In this document: one piece after another, positions 1 to 7,371 of the stretch
Position numbering within the stretch: position 1 is the first letter of the stretch
Layout: each line of letters opens with the position of its first letter
Origin: a bacterium SCSIO 12643
GTDB taxonomy: Bacteria; Bacteroidota; Bacteroidia; Flavobacteriales_G; Salibacteraceae
Direction: 5' to 3'
Length of the DNA stretch: 64,000 nt
Assembly (NCBI GenBank): GCA_024398135.1
Contig: CP073750.1
Location: 3,720,001 to 3,784,000 of the forward strand
Made by a program: the position numbers and the translations under genes
Notes under the pieces: generated by a model
What the model was told of the DNA's origin: nothing
What the model saw: the letters and a program-made list of their open reading frames with translations, nothing else
Databases searched by the model: none

Positions 1-300
1 TGTGGAGGAACAGGGGCATTAGGATTTGATACGCTTGATATAAAATATAGTCAGGAAGAAAATAAGATTAAAATATACGCGGAATTAATCGATAAAGAAA
101 CAAATGAAAAATACCTATTTCCGAGAATGATTTTAGCAACTGTAAGAGAAGACAATGATATATACATACCTAAATCTAAAATCATTAAACAACTGGATGC
201 GACAAATGTGATTGCGGGGGAATTTAACTATACTTCTAATCAAAATATTTATATCTGGGGTTTAGGTTCAACTGTTCTGGAAATCAATATTGAAATTTAA
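1..300 (+). CDS. hypothetical protein, 5'-truncated by window edge
   Basis: The reading frame is open from base 1 and ends with TAA at 298-300, giving the last 99 residues of a protein that starts outside the window. The first visible residues are CGGTGALGFD. A Cys followed by glycines would fit the lipidated start of a Bacteroidota lipoprotein, but the upstream hydrophobic segment is not in view, so this is inference. The rest alternates short hydrophobic and charged stretches, as in a beta-rich secreted domain. I recognise no family. Confidence 0.6.
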   Translation, partial: CGGTGALGFDTLDIKYSQEENKIKIYAELIDKETNEKYLFPRMILATVREDNDIYIPKSKIIKQLDATNVIAGEFNYTSNQNIYIWGLGSTVLEINIEI

Positions 301-409
301 AAAAGGGCTAACAACAATGATCAAAAATGGACCTTTTATTGTTTTTTACCTTTATGATGGTTTGGTAGACAAAATCTCCGTAATCGATGGTTATCAATAA
401 AACAGAACT

Positions 410-1180
410 ATGAATAAAATACTTACCATAATTTTAATTTTCTTGTTGGTCGTTTCTTGTGCTAAGAAAAACGAAAAAAACAAAATTCTGTTCATAGCCA
501 CCAATGTCAGTGAAATGAAAAAAGAGCCCAATGGAACTTATCTCGTTGAATTGGCTATTCCATTTAATCAATTTGCAAAGAGTGGGTATTCCATAGATAT
601 CGTATCTCCAAAGGGTGGAGACATCCCGATTTATCATAGTGGAGATACCACTAGCGAGGTAAAATCAATCATTGAAAGTGATTTGTTTCAAAACAAAACA
701 GAGCACAGTTTAAAGCCTTCGGAGATCAATCCGGAAGAGTATCTGGCTGTTATAATTCCAGGTGGATATGGACAGTTTTGGGACACGCATAAGAACCAGG
801 AGATTCTCGAAATTATTTCAAGAGTATATGATGCAGGTGGAGCTATTGGAACAATTGGGCATGGTGCGGCAACACTTATGGATGTGAAGTTGAAATCCGG
901 AGCATATTTGGTGAAGGATAAAACGATGACCAGTTTTCCGAGTTGGAATGAAAAAAACATTATGAAACAGTCTGACTTTGGAGCGTTACTACCGTATGAT
1001 ATGGAAGTAGAGTTACAAAAAAGAGGAGCCAACCTAAAAGTGTATAATCGCGAAAAGAAAATCAACTATGAAATCGTAGATGCTAAAAATAGGCTGGTTA
1101 CCGCATCATTTTCAACGGGAGGAGAATTTGTATCGAATGAAGTTTTAAAATTGATTACACCTGATACAACTGAGGAATGA
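410..1180 (+). CDS. DJ-1/PfpI (class I glutamine amidotransferase-like) lipoprotein without the nucleophile Cys
   Basis: 256 residues. The N-terminus is a lipoprotein signal with lipobox VVSC (Cys17), so the protein is probably anchored in the cell envelope. The mature part has the DJ-1/PfpI/Hsp31 layout: a conserved Glu in VELAIP (about residue 47), an IIPGGYG loop (residues 115-121) and the nucleophile-elbow region GTIGHGAATL (residues 147-156). Active family members have a Cys directly before the His in that elbow (C-H-G); here it is Gly150-His151-Gly152. Hydrolase, glyoxalase or deglycase chemistry through that Cys should therefore be absent, and a binding or structural role is more likely. 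The stop codon overlaps the ATG of the next small gene (ATGA). Confidence 0.85.
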   Translation: MNKILTIILIFLLVVSCAKKNEKNKILFIATNVSEMKKEPNGTYLVELAIPFNQFAKSGYSIDIVSPKGGDIPIYHSGDTTSEVKSIIESDLFQNKTEHSLKPSEINPEEYLAVIIPGGYGQFWDTHKNQEILEIISRVYDAGGAIGTIGHGAATLMDVKLKSGAYLVKDKTMTSFPSWNEKNIMKQSDFGALLPYDMEVELQKRGANLKVYNREKKINYEIVDAKNRLVTASFSTGGEFVSNEVLKLITPDTTEE

Positions 1181-1317
1181 TACTAATCGAATGGATATTA
1201 GATGCTTTAGTGTGGTTTTTTGAAGAAATCATAATTGAGGGATTTATCTATGTGTTTTATAGATTACCAAAGAAAGGATTCAGATATTTGAGAACAAAAT
1301 TTTCAAAGAAAAGTTGA
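1177..1317 (+). CDS. small membrane-associated protein, 46 aa
   Basis: This short frame starts inside the ATGA overlap with the preceding DJ-1-like gene, which suggests translational coupling. The product has a hydrophobic, aromatic first half (MILIEWILDALVWFFEEIII) and a strongly basic tail with the pattern RLPKKGFRYLRTKFSKKS. That is typical of a small protein that inserts into or lies on the inner membrane. No family is recognised and the role is unknown. The coupling with the envelope protein upstream is the main reason to call it. Confidence 0.5.
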   Translation: MILIEWILDALVWFFEEIIIEGFIYVFYRLPKKGFRYLRTKFSKKS

Positions 1318-1360
1318 ACTTTTTGAAATGACAGAATCTCAATTGGTAACGACCCAATAA

Positions 1361-1639
1361 ATGAACAATTTAAATCAAAGACTAGAATTCCATCCGGAAA
1401 TGAATCTATATAGCCAATATGTACACCTGAAGCATGAAGAGAGTTTTGTGGAAGTTGGAGATTATGTCCAATCTGAACAAGCCATAGGTCTTTCAGGAAA
1501 AACGGATCAAACCGACATGGAACATCTTCATTTCAATGTGTTAAAACCAAATGATTCCGGGATGGAATCTACACCCATTGAATTTGTTGGCGGTCATAAA
1601 GGTGCTGATTTTAAAAAAGGCGATTGGATTAAAAAATAA
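1361..1639 (+). pseudogene. M23/LytM peptidase remnant (C-terminal piece)
   Basis: The 92-residue frame matches only the second half of an M23 (LytM-type) metallopeptidase: YVHLKHEESF, VEVGDYVQSEQAIGLSG and HLHFNV. These correspond to the family pattern Y.HL..V..Gd.V..Gq.IG.sG..HLHF. The first zinc-binding half (HxxxD) is missing, and an in-frame TAA lies immediately before the ATG, so the piece cannot be extended upstream. It is most likely a decayed fragment of a cell-wall hydrolase gene, in line with other decayed pieces just downstream. Confidence 0.65.
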
Positions 1640-1765
1640 TGAGTGAAGAACTATAGTACCATAGGAAAATACAAAACCTTATTGATCCATTAGATAGTTT
1701 AATCAACTTATTGACGTCAAAACAAAAGCTTCATTTATACTATGCATCAATACAAAATTTAGAAG

Positions 1766-2164
1766 ATGAGATTTCATACACGTAAATGGGTAAAACCCGA
1801 AGATTTAAATCCAAATGGGACATTGTTTGGTGGTCGTTTATTGGCCTGGATTGATGAAGAGGCTGCATTGTATGCGGTGGTACAATTAGAAAATCAAAGG
1901 GTGGTGACCAAGTTCATGTCCGAAATAAATTTCAACAGTAAAGCTATGCAAGGCGATATTGTAGAAATCGGAATAGAGGTGAAGAAGTTTGGCAAAAGCT
2001 CTCTGGTCCTTAAATGTGTGGTAAGGAATATGATGACCAGAGAAACCATTATTACCGTAGATAATATTACTATGGTGAATCTGGATGAAAATGGAAAGCC
2101 GAAACCTCATGGTAAAACAGAGGTGGAATACGTTAAAGGTCGTCTCGATCCGGAAGAAAAGTAG
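1766..2164 (+). CDS. acyl-CoA thioesterase, hotdog fold (YciA/BACH-like)
   Basis: 132 residues, the usual length for a single-hotdog acyl-CoA thioesterase. The N-terminal signature NPNGTLFGGRLLAWIDEEAA (residues 14-33) is the family's loop-helix motif with the conserved FGG and the catalytic Asp/Glu region (IDEEA). A beta-strand core follows (KFMSEINF, GDIVEIGIEV, LVLKCVV). The enzyme hydrolyses acyl-CoA to free acid and CoA in the cytoplasm; the acyl preference cannot be read from sequence. It stands alone on the plus strand between decayed gene pieces, so it may be the only intact survivor in this stretch. Confidence 0.9.
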   Translation: MRFHTRKWVKPEDLNPNGTLFGGRLLAWIDEEAALYAVVQLENQRVVTKFMSEINFNSKAMQGDIVEIGIEVKKFGKSSLVLKCVVRNMMTRETIITVDNITMVNLDENGKPKPHGKTEVEYVKGRLDPEEK

Positions 2165-2167
2165 ACA

Positions 2168-2450
2168 ATCTATATTTCACCACAAATTTTTGGGCCTGAG
2201 ATCGAGAAGTACCACTTTGGACTTTCAGCAGATACATTCCCGAATCCAGGCTTTGTGTATTTATGATCAATTCGTTATTAGAACCAGGTTTTTCCAGTCT
2301 CGGTAACTTGTCCCTGCGTAGTGATTTCATAATCGCAAAAAACAGTGGCTAAATAATCATCCACATAAATGATCTCCGTATTGCTAAAAGTAAGTGTTTG
2401 TTGATCGGGAGTATGGATAAAGTCACTTAGATAATCGCCCAATTGGGTTA
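2168..2450 (-). pseudogene. remnant of a T9SS-sorted secreted protein (type A sorting domain)
   Basis: On the minus strand a first frame (about 2450 to 2287) reads as ordinary protein (VITQLGDYLSDFIHTPDQQ..., then IIYVDDYLATVFCDYEIT). It then shifts frame near 2285 into SNNELIINTQSLDSGMYLLK followed by V-x-S-G and QAQKFVVKY. The second part is the typical end of a T9SS type A sorting domain (l.SGmYllkv....qt.KfvK). No start codon or full body is present. I read this as a frameshifted, internally deleted remnant of a secreted or cell-surface protein gene. The exact ends are approximate. Confidence 0.5.
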
Positions 2451-2565
2451 TAACTTTTATTTTGAGGATAAAATCGAAGATCGTGCATCTTTTGTTTTCG
2501 AGTTTAGAATAGGAGTAGGCATAGATATAGGTTATTTAAAACGAAAGGAACATTTGAAGGAATAA
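2431..2565 (+). pseudogene. possible outer-membrane barrel tail remnant
   Basis: An open frame with no start codon follows an in-frame TAG at 2428-2430 and runs to TAA at 2563-2565. It reads LGYNFYFEDKIEDRAS then FEFRIGVGIDIGYLKRK, which resembles the last strands of a Bacteroidota outer-membrane beta-barrel. It overlaps the minus-strand T9SS remnant by a few codons, so only one of the two readings need be correct in the overlap. The evidence is weak: composition and strand pattern only. Confidence 0.25.
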
Positions 2566-2663
2566 TTGGGAGCATATTAAGTGACATACGGGTTATTTAA
2601 AATGTTAAAAATTATACCCACATGGGTCATTTATAGGAGAAGCAAAATTTGTATTTTCATACA

Positions 2664-2730
2664 TCCAATTAATCGATGGTAAATCTCCCCGTTATCATAT
2701 TGTTGGAATATAATAACCATTTGTTGTTGA
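2664..2730 (+). repeat. diverged direct repeat, copy 1 (with 3848-3915)
   Basis: The first 22 bases match 3848-3869 at 19 positions (shared pattern tccaattaa..yatggtaaat). The similarity continues more weakly for about 45 bases, to a TTTGtTGTtg block. By eye the whole segment is about two-thirds identical. Copy 1 directly precedes the inverted-repeat element at 2742; copy 2 lies after the element at 3677-3770. Confidence 0.35.
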
Positions 2731-2741
2731 CTTGGTGTATA

Positions 2742-2837
2742 GGTAACTATACTGTAAACATGAGGTCTAAAACAAAAAATAGAAATACAACATATAGAGG
2801 AGATATATGTAGGGGTACATATATACGTACGTTACCT
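2742..2837. repeat. attC-like inverted-repeat element (left copy)
   Basis: Terminal arms AGGTAAC (2742-2748) and GTTACCT (2831-2837) are perfect 7-bp inverted repeats. Measured over GGTAAC/GTTACC the element is 94 bp, the same as the 3677-3770 element and the 21860-21953 element. Inside the arms there is further imperfect complementarity (TATACTGTAAACATG against CGTACGTATATATGTAC). The layout resembles an integron attC site or a cassette-type recombination site. The simple consensus of the R boxes is only partly met, so a MITE-like element is an alternative. Confidence 0.3.
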
Positions 2838-2990
2838 TTAATTGTGAAGAACAGAGAGAACGAATATTAATTATGCCGAACAAAACGAGATAGAAGTTTT
2901 AATCAGAAACAATTTTGGAATTGAATGAATTAATGGCATCTTAATTTGACGAATGTAATGGAAAAACAAATGACTTTAGATTATTAGACA

Positions 2991-3650
2991 ATGGAAATAC
3001 AGACAAACTTTTGGACTTTTTTGGGTTTAGGAATTGCTTTATTTGGGTCTTTGATAGCTTCGGAATACAAAAAAAATGCTAAAATCGATGTAAATGATTT
3101 GGCTTCAAGGTTTTTTCTTTGGTTTTTGGTTGTTTTAATTTTTTTAATTCTTTTCTACGGAGAAAAAGGAACCTTAATTTCAATAGGTTTTAAAAATGTG
3201 ACTTCAAGAACTTTTCTCATAGGAATTTTAGGAGGAGTCGGTTTAATGGTTATCATGGCAATTATTCAAGTCATATATAGAAAAAAAGGAAACGGTAGCC
3301 CTGAAAATAATTATGAAAAAATAATTAAACTTTCGTATCCTTATAGAATTTTTATTGTTTTGACCGCTGCTTTTGCTGAAGAAATCCTTTACCGGGGTTA
3401 TGCAATCGAACGTCTTTCATTGTTTACCCATAATATTTGGATAGCTGGTATAATTTCCACAATATTTTTTACTGTGGCTCATATTTATGCATGGTCGTTG
3501 CGACATCTCATACCTGTTTTTTTATCAGGATTGTTTTTGGCTATTTTATATATCATCGAAAGAGATATTGTAGCCTGTATCATCGCACATTTTATTGTGG
3601 ATAGTGTTGCTTTTATAGTTATGCCGATCTTAATAAAAAGGAAAAAATAG
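2991..3650 (+). CDS. CPBP-family intramembrane glutamic endopeptidase
   Basis: 219 residues with about six to seven hydrophobic segments. The three CPBP (CAAX protease / bacteriocin-processing, Abi) motifs are visible: EEILYRG (about residues 130-136, the glutamate pair plus Arg), FFTVAHIYAW (about 161-170, with the conserved His) and HFIVDSVAF (about 201-209, with His and Asp/Asn position). The family acts in the inner membrane as an intramembrane protease; the substrate is unknown. The gene is isolated and flanked on both sides by inverted-repeat elements of equal size, suggesting it travels as a unit. Confidence 0.88.
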   Translation: MEIQTNFWTFLGLGIALFGSLIASEYKKNAKIDVNDLASRFFLWFLVVLIFLILFYGEKGTLISIGFKNVTSRTFLIGILGGVGLMVIMAIIQVIYRKKGNGSPENNYEKIIKLSYPYRIFIVLTAAFAEEILYRGYAIERLSLFTHNIWIAGIISTIFFTVAHIYAWSLRHLIPVFLSGLFLAILYIIERDIVACIIAHFIVDSVAFIVMPILIKRKK

Positions 3651-3676
3651 GACTCTCCATAAAATAAACAACTAAA

Positions 3677-3770
3677 GGTAACAATGTATAACCGCAATTA
3701 TGACGGATTCTGAGTTAATAAATGTTGGAAGTGACAGTATTTGTTTTATCATGAACTGGAAAGAGTTACC
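3677..3770. repeat. attC-like inverted-repeat element following the CPBP gene
   Basis: Arms GGTAAC (3677-3682) and GTTACC (3765-3770) delimit exactly 94 bp, beginning 27 bp after the CPBP stop codon. The left arm continues as aatgtataaccgc. The same box (taacaatgtata / taacaatrgctataagc) recurs just after other accessory genes, at 21101-21193 and 21860-21953, and in part at 43520. Interior pairing is weak here, so confidence rests on size, position and the shared box. Confidence 0.3.
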
Positions 3771-3847
3771 AGTAGTTTTTATAAAAAATTAAAAACTATA
3801 TAGTTAGAGGTAGTCTTTAAAATCTTTAAAACGTTTACTTGCACTAT

Positions 3848-3915
3848 TCCAATTAACCTATGGTAAATTATCCAGTTGCGATATTTGGGAGTATGTATAT
3901 GACTGTTTGCTGTCG
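3848..3915 (+). repeat. diverged direct repeat, copy 2
   Basis: Partner of 2664-2730 (19 of the first 22 bases match, weaker afterwards). It lies just upstream of the serine hydrolase gene at 3944. It may be part of an old duplicated intergenic unit. Confidence 0.35.
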
Positions 3916-3943
3916 GTGGTAATAATTAGAAAAAGTACCTATA

Positions 3944-5140
3944 ATGAAATATGAAGGATTTGTTCATACGGATTATGTTGAAATAGCTAATTCATTTACT
4001 GAAAACTTCGTTTCTAAGGATGAAATCGGAGCCTCACTATGTGTCTATCATAAGCATGAGAAGGTAGTAGATGTTTGGGGTGGATTTAAAGATGTTGACA
4101 AAACTAAGAGATGGAACAAAGATACAGTAGTCCCAATCTTTTCAACAACAAAAGCTGTTAGTTCGGCTTGTCTTGCTATGCTACACAGCAAAGGATTGTT
4201 TGACTACAAGGATAAAGTTTATACGTATTGGTGTAATTTTAAAATTAATGGAAAAGAATCCACGACAATTGAAGAATTACTTCAACATAGAGCTGGGTTA
4301 TCTGCAATTGATAAAAAGCTTAACATCAACACAATTAACGATCATGAGTTATTAGAGCAAATAATTGAAACACAAGCCCCACATTGGAAATCTGGAGATT
4401 ATCAAGGATATCATGTATGGAACATTGGCTGGTACATAAGCTCTTTAATTGCCAAAATGGATAATCAAAAAAGATATTTAAAGGATTTTTTAGAGCAAGA
4501 AGTGTTATCAAATATTGAAGGAGAAATCAGAATAGGAATATGCAAAGATTATGACTTAACCAAAATTGCTCACTTAAAGCCCTTCTCAAAACTTAGAGGG
4601 CTTTTTTCCATGCCTTTTAAGTTTGTTTTTGAGTTTTTTAAACCATGGTCTTTAACTTATAAATCCATGCTAAATCCAACTTTTGTAAGTAACCATAGCA
4701 ACTTTAATAAATCTGAGATATTACAATTGGAAATGGGAGCGGGAGGAGGTGTAGCCAATGCAAGAGGGTTAGCCTCCTTTATTGATGCACTTTGCAATGA
4801 AAAACATGTTCTGGGTTTGAATAAAGAAACACTTGGTTATTTAATGACATATCCTAAAAAGCCAACAAAAGGTTTTGTAGATATTGTTTTTAAACAAGAC
4901 TTATTCAGATTTCATGCTGGATTCATGAAACCTTCTGAGAAACACAATTTTTCTCAGAGCACAAAAGCATTTGGTGGATTTGGAGCAGGAGGTAGTTTTG
5001 TGTTTCATGATCCTGATAAAGAGGTAACTATTGCATATACAATGAACAATATGTCCTCGCAGATGATGAACATGGACAGAGAAGTAAATATTAGAGAATC
5101 AGTATATAAAACTATTACCAATAAAAATAATGAGGGGTGA
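3944..5140 (+). CDS. serine hydrolase, beta-lactamase (class C)/EstB family
   Basis: 398 residues, typical for the beta-lactamase-related (Pfam Beta-lactamase) serine hydrolases. The catalytic SxxK is Ser67-Thr-Thr-Lys70 (IFSTTKAVSS). It is followed by LLQHRAGLSAI, the family's LL.HtSGL motif. The C-terminal GFGAGGSFVFHDPDKEV matches the G-G-S/HxG strand region near the active site. No signal peptide is seen, so the protein is probably cytoplasmic. Members include esterases, D-amino-acid peptidases and true beta-lactamases, and which applies is not readable. It follows the 3677-3770 inverted-repeat element and may be a cassette-borne gene. Confidence 0.85.
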   Translation: MKYEGFVHTDYVEIANSFTENFVSKDEIGASLCVYHKHEKVVDVWGGFKDVDKTKRWNKDTVVPIFSTTKAVSSACLAMLHSKGLFDYKDKVYTYWCNFKINGKESTTIEELLQHRAGLSAIDKKLNINTINDHELLEQIIETQAPHWKSGDYQGYHVWNIGWYISSLIAKMDNQKRYLKDFLEQEVLSNIEGEIRIGICKDYDLTKIAHLKPFSKLRGLFSMPFKFVFEFFKPWSLTYKSMLNPTFVSNHSNFNKSEILQLEMGAGGGVANARGLASFIDALCNEKHVLGLNKETLGYLMTYPKKPTKGFVDIVFKQDLFRFHAGFMKPSEKHNFSQSTKAFGGFGAGGSFVFHDPDKEVTIAYTMNNMSSQMMNMDREVNIRESVYKTITNKNNEG

Positions 5141-5220
5141 TTTGCTTGGGCGAATCGGAACTTTGAGTCAAATACTTTCTTATCGTCAGTCCGTTAGGCT
5201 AACAATTCTCTACTATGAAA

Positions 5221-5883
5221 TTAATATTTCTGAATCCGTTCCATCACTTCTTTCCCACAATCTATTCTATCCCATATTTTGGACCCACCGGTGAATCGGT
5301 AAAATTGATAATATTGGGTTAAAGCCAAAACACCCAGATCGGATTTTAGAACTTCTTTTTCGGTCTTCTTTCCCACGAGTTTTCGATCTTCCATGTGAAA
5401 TTCCCGGAAGTATTCCTGAATCTGCGCTTTGATCTCGTCCGCAGTGCCTTCCACCTGGCAATACTCATAATCAAAGCGTAAAGTGACGATGTCATTCCGA
5501 AAAAAAGGAAACTCCATTACATGCCATCCTGTTTCAGATTTAACCAAAAATGCGACTCCGGTTAAACGCGCCTCAATTTGGGATCTATGAACGGTTTCGG
5601 ATGAGGTGATCACATTCATTTCCTTTTTGATGTTAATGAAATCACCCACACGAATCCCAATACCTCGATCATGAAATACATCCAGAATCTGAATTTTATA
5701 ACTGTGATCGGTATGACTCACAATTTTCGATTTGACAATGAGTGAACTCCCAAAGAATAGTCTATGCATTTTGGTTGCTTGTACCTCGCTTTTAGCCGTA
5801 TTGACAGACAAAACCAGTACAAAGAGTAGAATGTATTTTAAAACGTTCAAATCAGTCTTTTTTACAATAACGCATTCATCCAT
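5221..5883 (-). CDS. hypothetical exported protein
   Basis: 220 residues. A hydrophobic segment (YILLFVLVLSVNTAKS, about residues 17-32) looks like a signal peptide with a long charged lead, so translation may really begin a little downstream at a non-ATG codon. The body (SSLIVKSKIVSHTDHSYKI, VGDFINIKKE, ...VAFLVKSETGWHV) has alternating strand patterns and one Cys late in the chain. No family is recognised. It overlaps the end of the PDZ-hydrolase gene by 22 bp and is probably co-transcribed and coupled with it. Confidence 0.6.
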   Translation of the reverse strand: MDECVIVKKTDLNVLKYILLFVLVLSVNTAKSEVQATKMHRLFFGSSLIVKSKIVSHTDHSYKIQILDVFHDRGIGIRVGDFINIKKEMNVITSSETVHRSQIEARLTGVAFLVKSETGWHVMEFPFFRNDIVTLRFDYEYCQVEGTADEIKAQIQEYFREFHMEDRKLVGKKTEKEVLKSDLGVLALTQYYQFYRFTGGSKIWDRIDCGKEVMERIQKY

Positions 5884-7250
5884 TTTAAAGTTGATTTAGC
5901 CACCTGATCGCTGTAACTATCTCTTAATCGTAGTCTATATTCACCATTCAAATGTGCATTGATATTGGCTTCCATAGAATCAAAATACACAAAACCATGA
6001 TCGGTATGGGGAATTATCTGGTAAGATGCATTTCCAGGATGTTTGGAATTGACCACTGCTGCTAAGGTACGAATATGATTGGCATTTAATGCTTCAATAT
6101 CAAATTCTCCATACAATGCCAAAACATGGCTATTCACTTCCAGCCAGGTATCTACAAGGCTTATTTTATTGAGTGATTGCCAATAAGTATAATGTCGGTT
6201 GAGGTAATACCCATTCTTAAAGTCTTCCAGAATTCCGTCTGCCTCCAGCATTTTTCGAATAGATTCATCTTTGAGAATTTCAGTATTGGTTTTATTGGTC
6301 ATCAACATTTCATACCAAAATGGAATGGCATTCCGAACATTACTTTCAATATCCGCAAAAGGGGTATGAAACATTTCTCCCTGTACACGCGTCATTTCCT
6401 GCATATACTCAAACCAGGTGTTGATGATAATCCCATAGGTAATCACACCTTTAGGAGAAAACTCTTGAGCCAGTAGAGGGGCGATAATCCCACCCATAGA
6501 ATGACCGAACAGGAAAATATTTGAGGTATCGATCATGGAATTCTTTTGCAGACTTAAGTAACCTTGTCTGAAACCTTCCAGTTCTTCATTAAAGTTTTGA
6601 TCCATGCATCCTTTTTCGCATTTACTGTCGCCCATATTCGCTTTTTCTACGCGATATACGGCATATCCTGCACGTACCCAATCCTGAATGAGTTTCGTAA
6701 TCGTTAGATCAGGAACGGTAGACAATTCTACGGTTTGACAGACATAACCTTGTAAGAAATAAATCACCGGTGGATTTTGAATGTCTTTTGGTGTATATAA
6801 AATAGAACGAAGTTGGTTTCCGGGATAGTTCACCTGATCATAATAAATATGGGCTTCTTCGAAAACCTCAATCGGTCTTCCAATGGCTTTTGTCGATTTG
6901 GTGATCCATTTTCTATTTTGATAAAAAGTGATACTGATTTTGTCGTTGGCGCGCACGTCTTGAATCTCGGCAAACAGATCATTCATGCTGTTGATTTCAT
7001 GATCATTGATATGAGAAATGATAGCACCATCTTTCATTCCCACTTTACTGGCGGTTGAATTTGGAAAAACAGTAAGGACATAAATTCCTTTTCCCTTTTC
7101 CATATGATGCGCAGTAGAAATAGAATCATTCATAGTTTGTAAACGTACCCCTAAAGAGGCTTTACGTTTTAATTCTTGTGCATTTACAGATATGGAAATA
7201 GTGATACATAGAAATGCGAATGCCAAATGTTTCAATTGATGTGTGCTCAT
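5862..7250 (-). CDS. exported PDZ domain plus alpha/beta hydrolase fusion
   Basis: 462 residues. Residues 1-24 form a cleavable signal peptide (...ISVNA|QELK). Residues 33-115 are a PDZ-like domain (LGVRLQ, GIYVLTVFPNSTASKVGMKDGAIISHINDHEI). Residues about 125-460 form an alpha/beta hydrolase with nucleophile elbow GHSMGG (Ser251) and a late Asp-His region (GEFDIEAL, HTDHGFVYF). The likely location is the periplasm. A PDZ domain in front of a hydrolase suggests recognition of a peptide end or partner; the substrate is unknown, with esterase or peptidase both possible. It is the first gene of a two-gene unit with the 5221-5883 gene. Confidence 0.85.
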   Translation of the reverse strand: MSTHQLKHLAFAFLCITISISVNAQELKRKASLGVRLQTMNDSISTAHHMEKGKGIYVLTVFPNSTASKVGMKDGAIISHINDHEINSMNDLFAEIQDVRANDKISITFYQNRKWITKSTKAIGRPIEVFEEAHIYYDQVNYPGNQLRSILYTPKDIQNPPVIYFLQGYVCQTVELSTVPDLTITKLIQDWVRAGYAVYRVEKANMGDSKCEKGCMDQNFNEELEGFRQGYLSLQKNSMIDTSNIFLFGHSMGGIIAPLLAQEFSPKGVITYGIIINTWFEYMQEMTRVQGEMFHTPFADIESNVRNAIPFWYEMLMTNKTNTEILKDESIRKMLEADGILEDFKNGYYLNRHYTYWQSLNKISLVDTWLEVNSHVLALYGEFDIEALNANHIRTLAAVVNSKHPGNASYQIIPHTDHGFVYFDSMEANINAHLNGEYRLRLRDSYSDQVAKSTLKWMNALL

Positions 7251-7371
7251 TATTTGAGGTATGATTAAAAAAATGATGGAACCTGGAAGTTGGTCTTAAT
7301 TCTATTTCAGCAAATTTGAATTTTGCGCTTAAAAGGGCAGGGGTAATTATTGCTAAAAACAAAAAAATGAA

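Larger units (their letters stand above)
2165..2990. other. 826-bp stretch without an intact gene
   Basis: Between the thioesterase and the CPBP protease no full-length gene is visible. The stretch holds the T9SS-protein remnant, a possible barrel remnant, a 2664-2730 segment that resembles 3848-3915, and an inverted-repeat element at 2742-2837. A 64-codon frame at 2676-2870 runs through the inverted repeat and looks non-coding. The region has the character of decayed, repeatedly rearranged accessory DNA. Confidence 0.6.

Noticed and set aside
301-409. GGGCTAACAACAATG box after the first partial gene
   Set aside because: Only a weak partner (GGTTATC near 388) is present; not enough for a repeat call.
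2676-2870. 64-codon plus-strand frame
   Set aside because: It runs through both arms of the 2742-2837 inverted repeat, and its translation has no plausible domain, so I treat it as non-coding.
5161-5220. GTTAGGC box as a further cassette-type site after the serine hydrolase
   Set aside because: CGTTAGGCTAAC at about 5190 looks like a box, but no matching arm lies 80-90 bp upstream outside the gene.
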